Shown: positions 4,526 through 5,479 of the stretch, piece by piece
Layout: every line of letters begins with the position of its first letter
How positions within the stretch are numbered: the first letter of the stretch is position 1
NCBI GenBank assembly: GCA_024695225.1
Contig: JAILIO010000219.1
Coordinates: 1 to 5,479, forward strand
From: Lachnospiraceae bacterium
GTDB taxonomy: Bacteria > Bacillota > Clostridia > Lachnospirales > Lachnospiraceae
Reading direction: 5' to 3'
DNA: 5,479 nucleotides
The notes under the pieces: generated by a model
The model's database searches: none
Seen by the model: the letters and a program-made list of their open reading frames with translations, nothing else
Told to the model about the DNA's origin: nothing
Position numbers and translations under genes: made by a program

Positions 4526-5479
4526 TCAATCCCTTTCAAAGATATCTCTTGTGTAAACCTTGTCCTTCACATCGTCCAACACGCTTTCATAGCGGTTTGC
4601 TATTATGGCCCCGGACTGCTTCTTGAACTCTTCCAGATCATTTACCACTCTCGATCCGAAGAAACTGCTGCCATCCTCAAGGGAGGGCTCGTAAACTATG
4701 ACTGTAGCCCCCTTTGCCTTTATCCTCTTCATTATGCCCTGAATGGAACTGTGCCGGAAATTGTCGGAATTGGACTTCATCGTCAGCCTGTAAACACCTA
4801 TGACACAGGAGGCCGACCTGTCCTCGTTACAGAGGCTGCTGTGATAGTTCTCATAAAACCCGGCGATCTTAAGCACCTGATCCGCAATGAAATCCTTCCT
4901 GGTCCTGTTGGATTCCACTATGGCCCCTATCAGGTTTTCCGGCACATCAGAATAGTTTGCCAGAAGCTGTTTCGTGTCCTTGGGCAGGCAGTACCCGCCG
5001 TATCCGAAGGAAGGGTTGTTGTAATGGGTGCCGATCCTGGGGTCCAGACACACCCCGTCGATTATGGACTTTGTGTCCAGTCCCTTTGACTCGGCATAGG
5101 TATCCAGTTCATTGAAATATGCCACCCTGAGGGCCAGATAAGTGTTTGCAAAGAGTTTTACAGCCTCCGCTTCGGTAAATCCCATTATCAGGGTATCCAC
5201 CTGATCCTTAAGGGCCGAAGCCTTGAGGAGACCTGCAAAGTCCTCTGCAGCCTTTAAAAGCCTCTCATCTTCCCTGTCGGTTCCCACTATTATACGGCTG
5301 GGATAAAGACTGTCGTAAAGCGCTTTGGATTCCCTGAGAAACTCAGGGGAGAAGAGGATATTGTCAAAGCCGGTACTCTTTCTCAGCTTTTCCGTATATC
5401 CCACGGGTATGGTACTCTTTATGACAATGATGGCGTTGGGGTTTGATCTTATGACCAGATCCACCGCCTCTTCCACAAA
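4526..5479 (-). CDS. ugd: UDP-glucose 6-dehydrogenase, 5' end missing
   Basis: The gene oxidises UDP-glucose to UDP-glucuronate with two NAD+, a cytosolic step that feeds capsules and other uronate glycans. The frame is open to the window edge, so the N-terminal Rossmann part (about 95 residues, with GxGxxG) lies outside. GTG at 5474-5476 is most likely an internal valine. Counting from that codon, residues 20-26 are KSTIPVG, 43-50 SPEFLRES, 107-111 KLFAN, and 155-167 PSFGYGGYCLPKD with the catalytic Cys163. Lys107, Asn111, Cys163 and Asp167 line up with the Streptococcus pyogenes active-site residues Lys204, Asn208, Cys260 and Asp264 (numbering recalled from the literature). YRLTMKSNSDNFR (229-241) and the C-terminal RDIFERD are also typical of the short streptococcal-type enzymes. 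The next gene follows after 3 nt, so the two are very likely co-transcribed and translationally coupled. Confidence 0.95.
   Translation of the reverse strand, partial: FVEEAVDLVIRSNPNAIIVIKSTIPVGYTEKLRKSTGFDNILFSPEFLRESKALYDSLYPSRIIVGTDREDERLLKAAEDFAGLLKASALKDQVDTLIMGFTEAEAVKLFANTYLALRVAYFNELDTYAESKGLDTKSIIDGVCLDPRIGTHYNNPSFGYGGYCLPKDTKQLLANYSDVPENLIGAIVESNRTRKDFIADQVLKIAGFYENYHSSLCNEDRSASCVIGVYRLTMKSNSDNFRHSSIQGIMKRIKAKGATVIVYEPSLEDGSSFFGSRVVNDLEEFKKQSGAIIANRYESVLDDVKDKVYTRDIFERD

Noticed and set aside
1..5479. CRISPR array, tRNA, rRNA or insertion sequence
   Set aside because: No regularly spaced repeats, cloverleaf-like stretch, rRNA sequence or transposase motif was seen on either strand.

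Overview
The window reads as a piece of a Bacillota genome, most likely a clostridial (Lachnospiraceae-like) bacterium. This is an inference from several signs: strong GGAGG-type ribosome binding sites, heavy AGG/AGA arginine codon use, a UDP-glucose dehydrogenase very close in motif order to the streptococcal enzymes, and a small peptide with a classical double-glycine leader. Base composition looks near 50 % G+C, apart from the AT-richer small peptide gene. The genus cannot be named from the sequence alone.

Layout. On the minus strand at the right edge is a 5'-truncated UDP-glucose 6-dehydrogenase (ugd, 4526-5479). It is followed after only 3 nt by a 650-residue fusion protein (2570-4522) that joins an N-terminal GHMP sugar kinase to a C-terminal GalU-like nucleotidyltransferase. 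The fusion gene ends in a long hairpin (2545-2583) and converges on a 70-codon plus-strand gene (2278-2490), which encodes a cationic peptide with a double-glycine leader and a single C-terminal cysteine. A 293-bp intergenic region (1985-2277) holds two divergent promoters and several inverted repeats. On its other side, reading leftwards on the minus strand, lie a UbiA-superfamily phosphoribosyltransferase of the decaprenyl-phosphate phosphoribose synthase type (1052-1984) and, 60 nt further on, a GT-C glycosyltransferase that runs off the left edge (1-991).

How the parts fit. The four larger genes all belong to glycan-precursor chemistry at the cell envelope. ugd makes UDP-glucuronate. The kinase-nucleotidyltransferase fusion should turn a free sugar into sugar-1-phosphate and then into a nucleotide sugar in one polypeptide. 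The UbiA-type protein should load a phosphoribosyl group onto polyprenyl phosphate. The GT-C protein is of the type that uses polyprenyl-phosphate sugars as donors on the outer face of the membrane. The peptide gene between them has no transporter or maturation enzyme in view, so it is an orphan precursor for a C39-peptidase ABC exporter encoded elsewhere.

The most unusual items are the orphan peptide, with a 7-residue periodic pattern and terminal Cys; the kinase-GalU fusion, which is in frame with ugd across one stop codon; and a three-arm repeat element between the divergent promoters in which the middle arm can pair with either neighbour.
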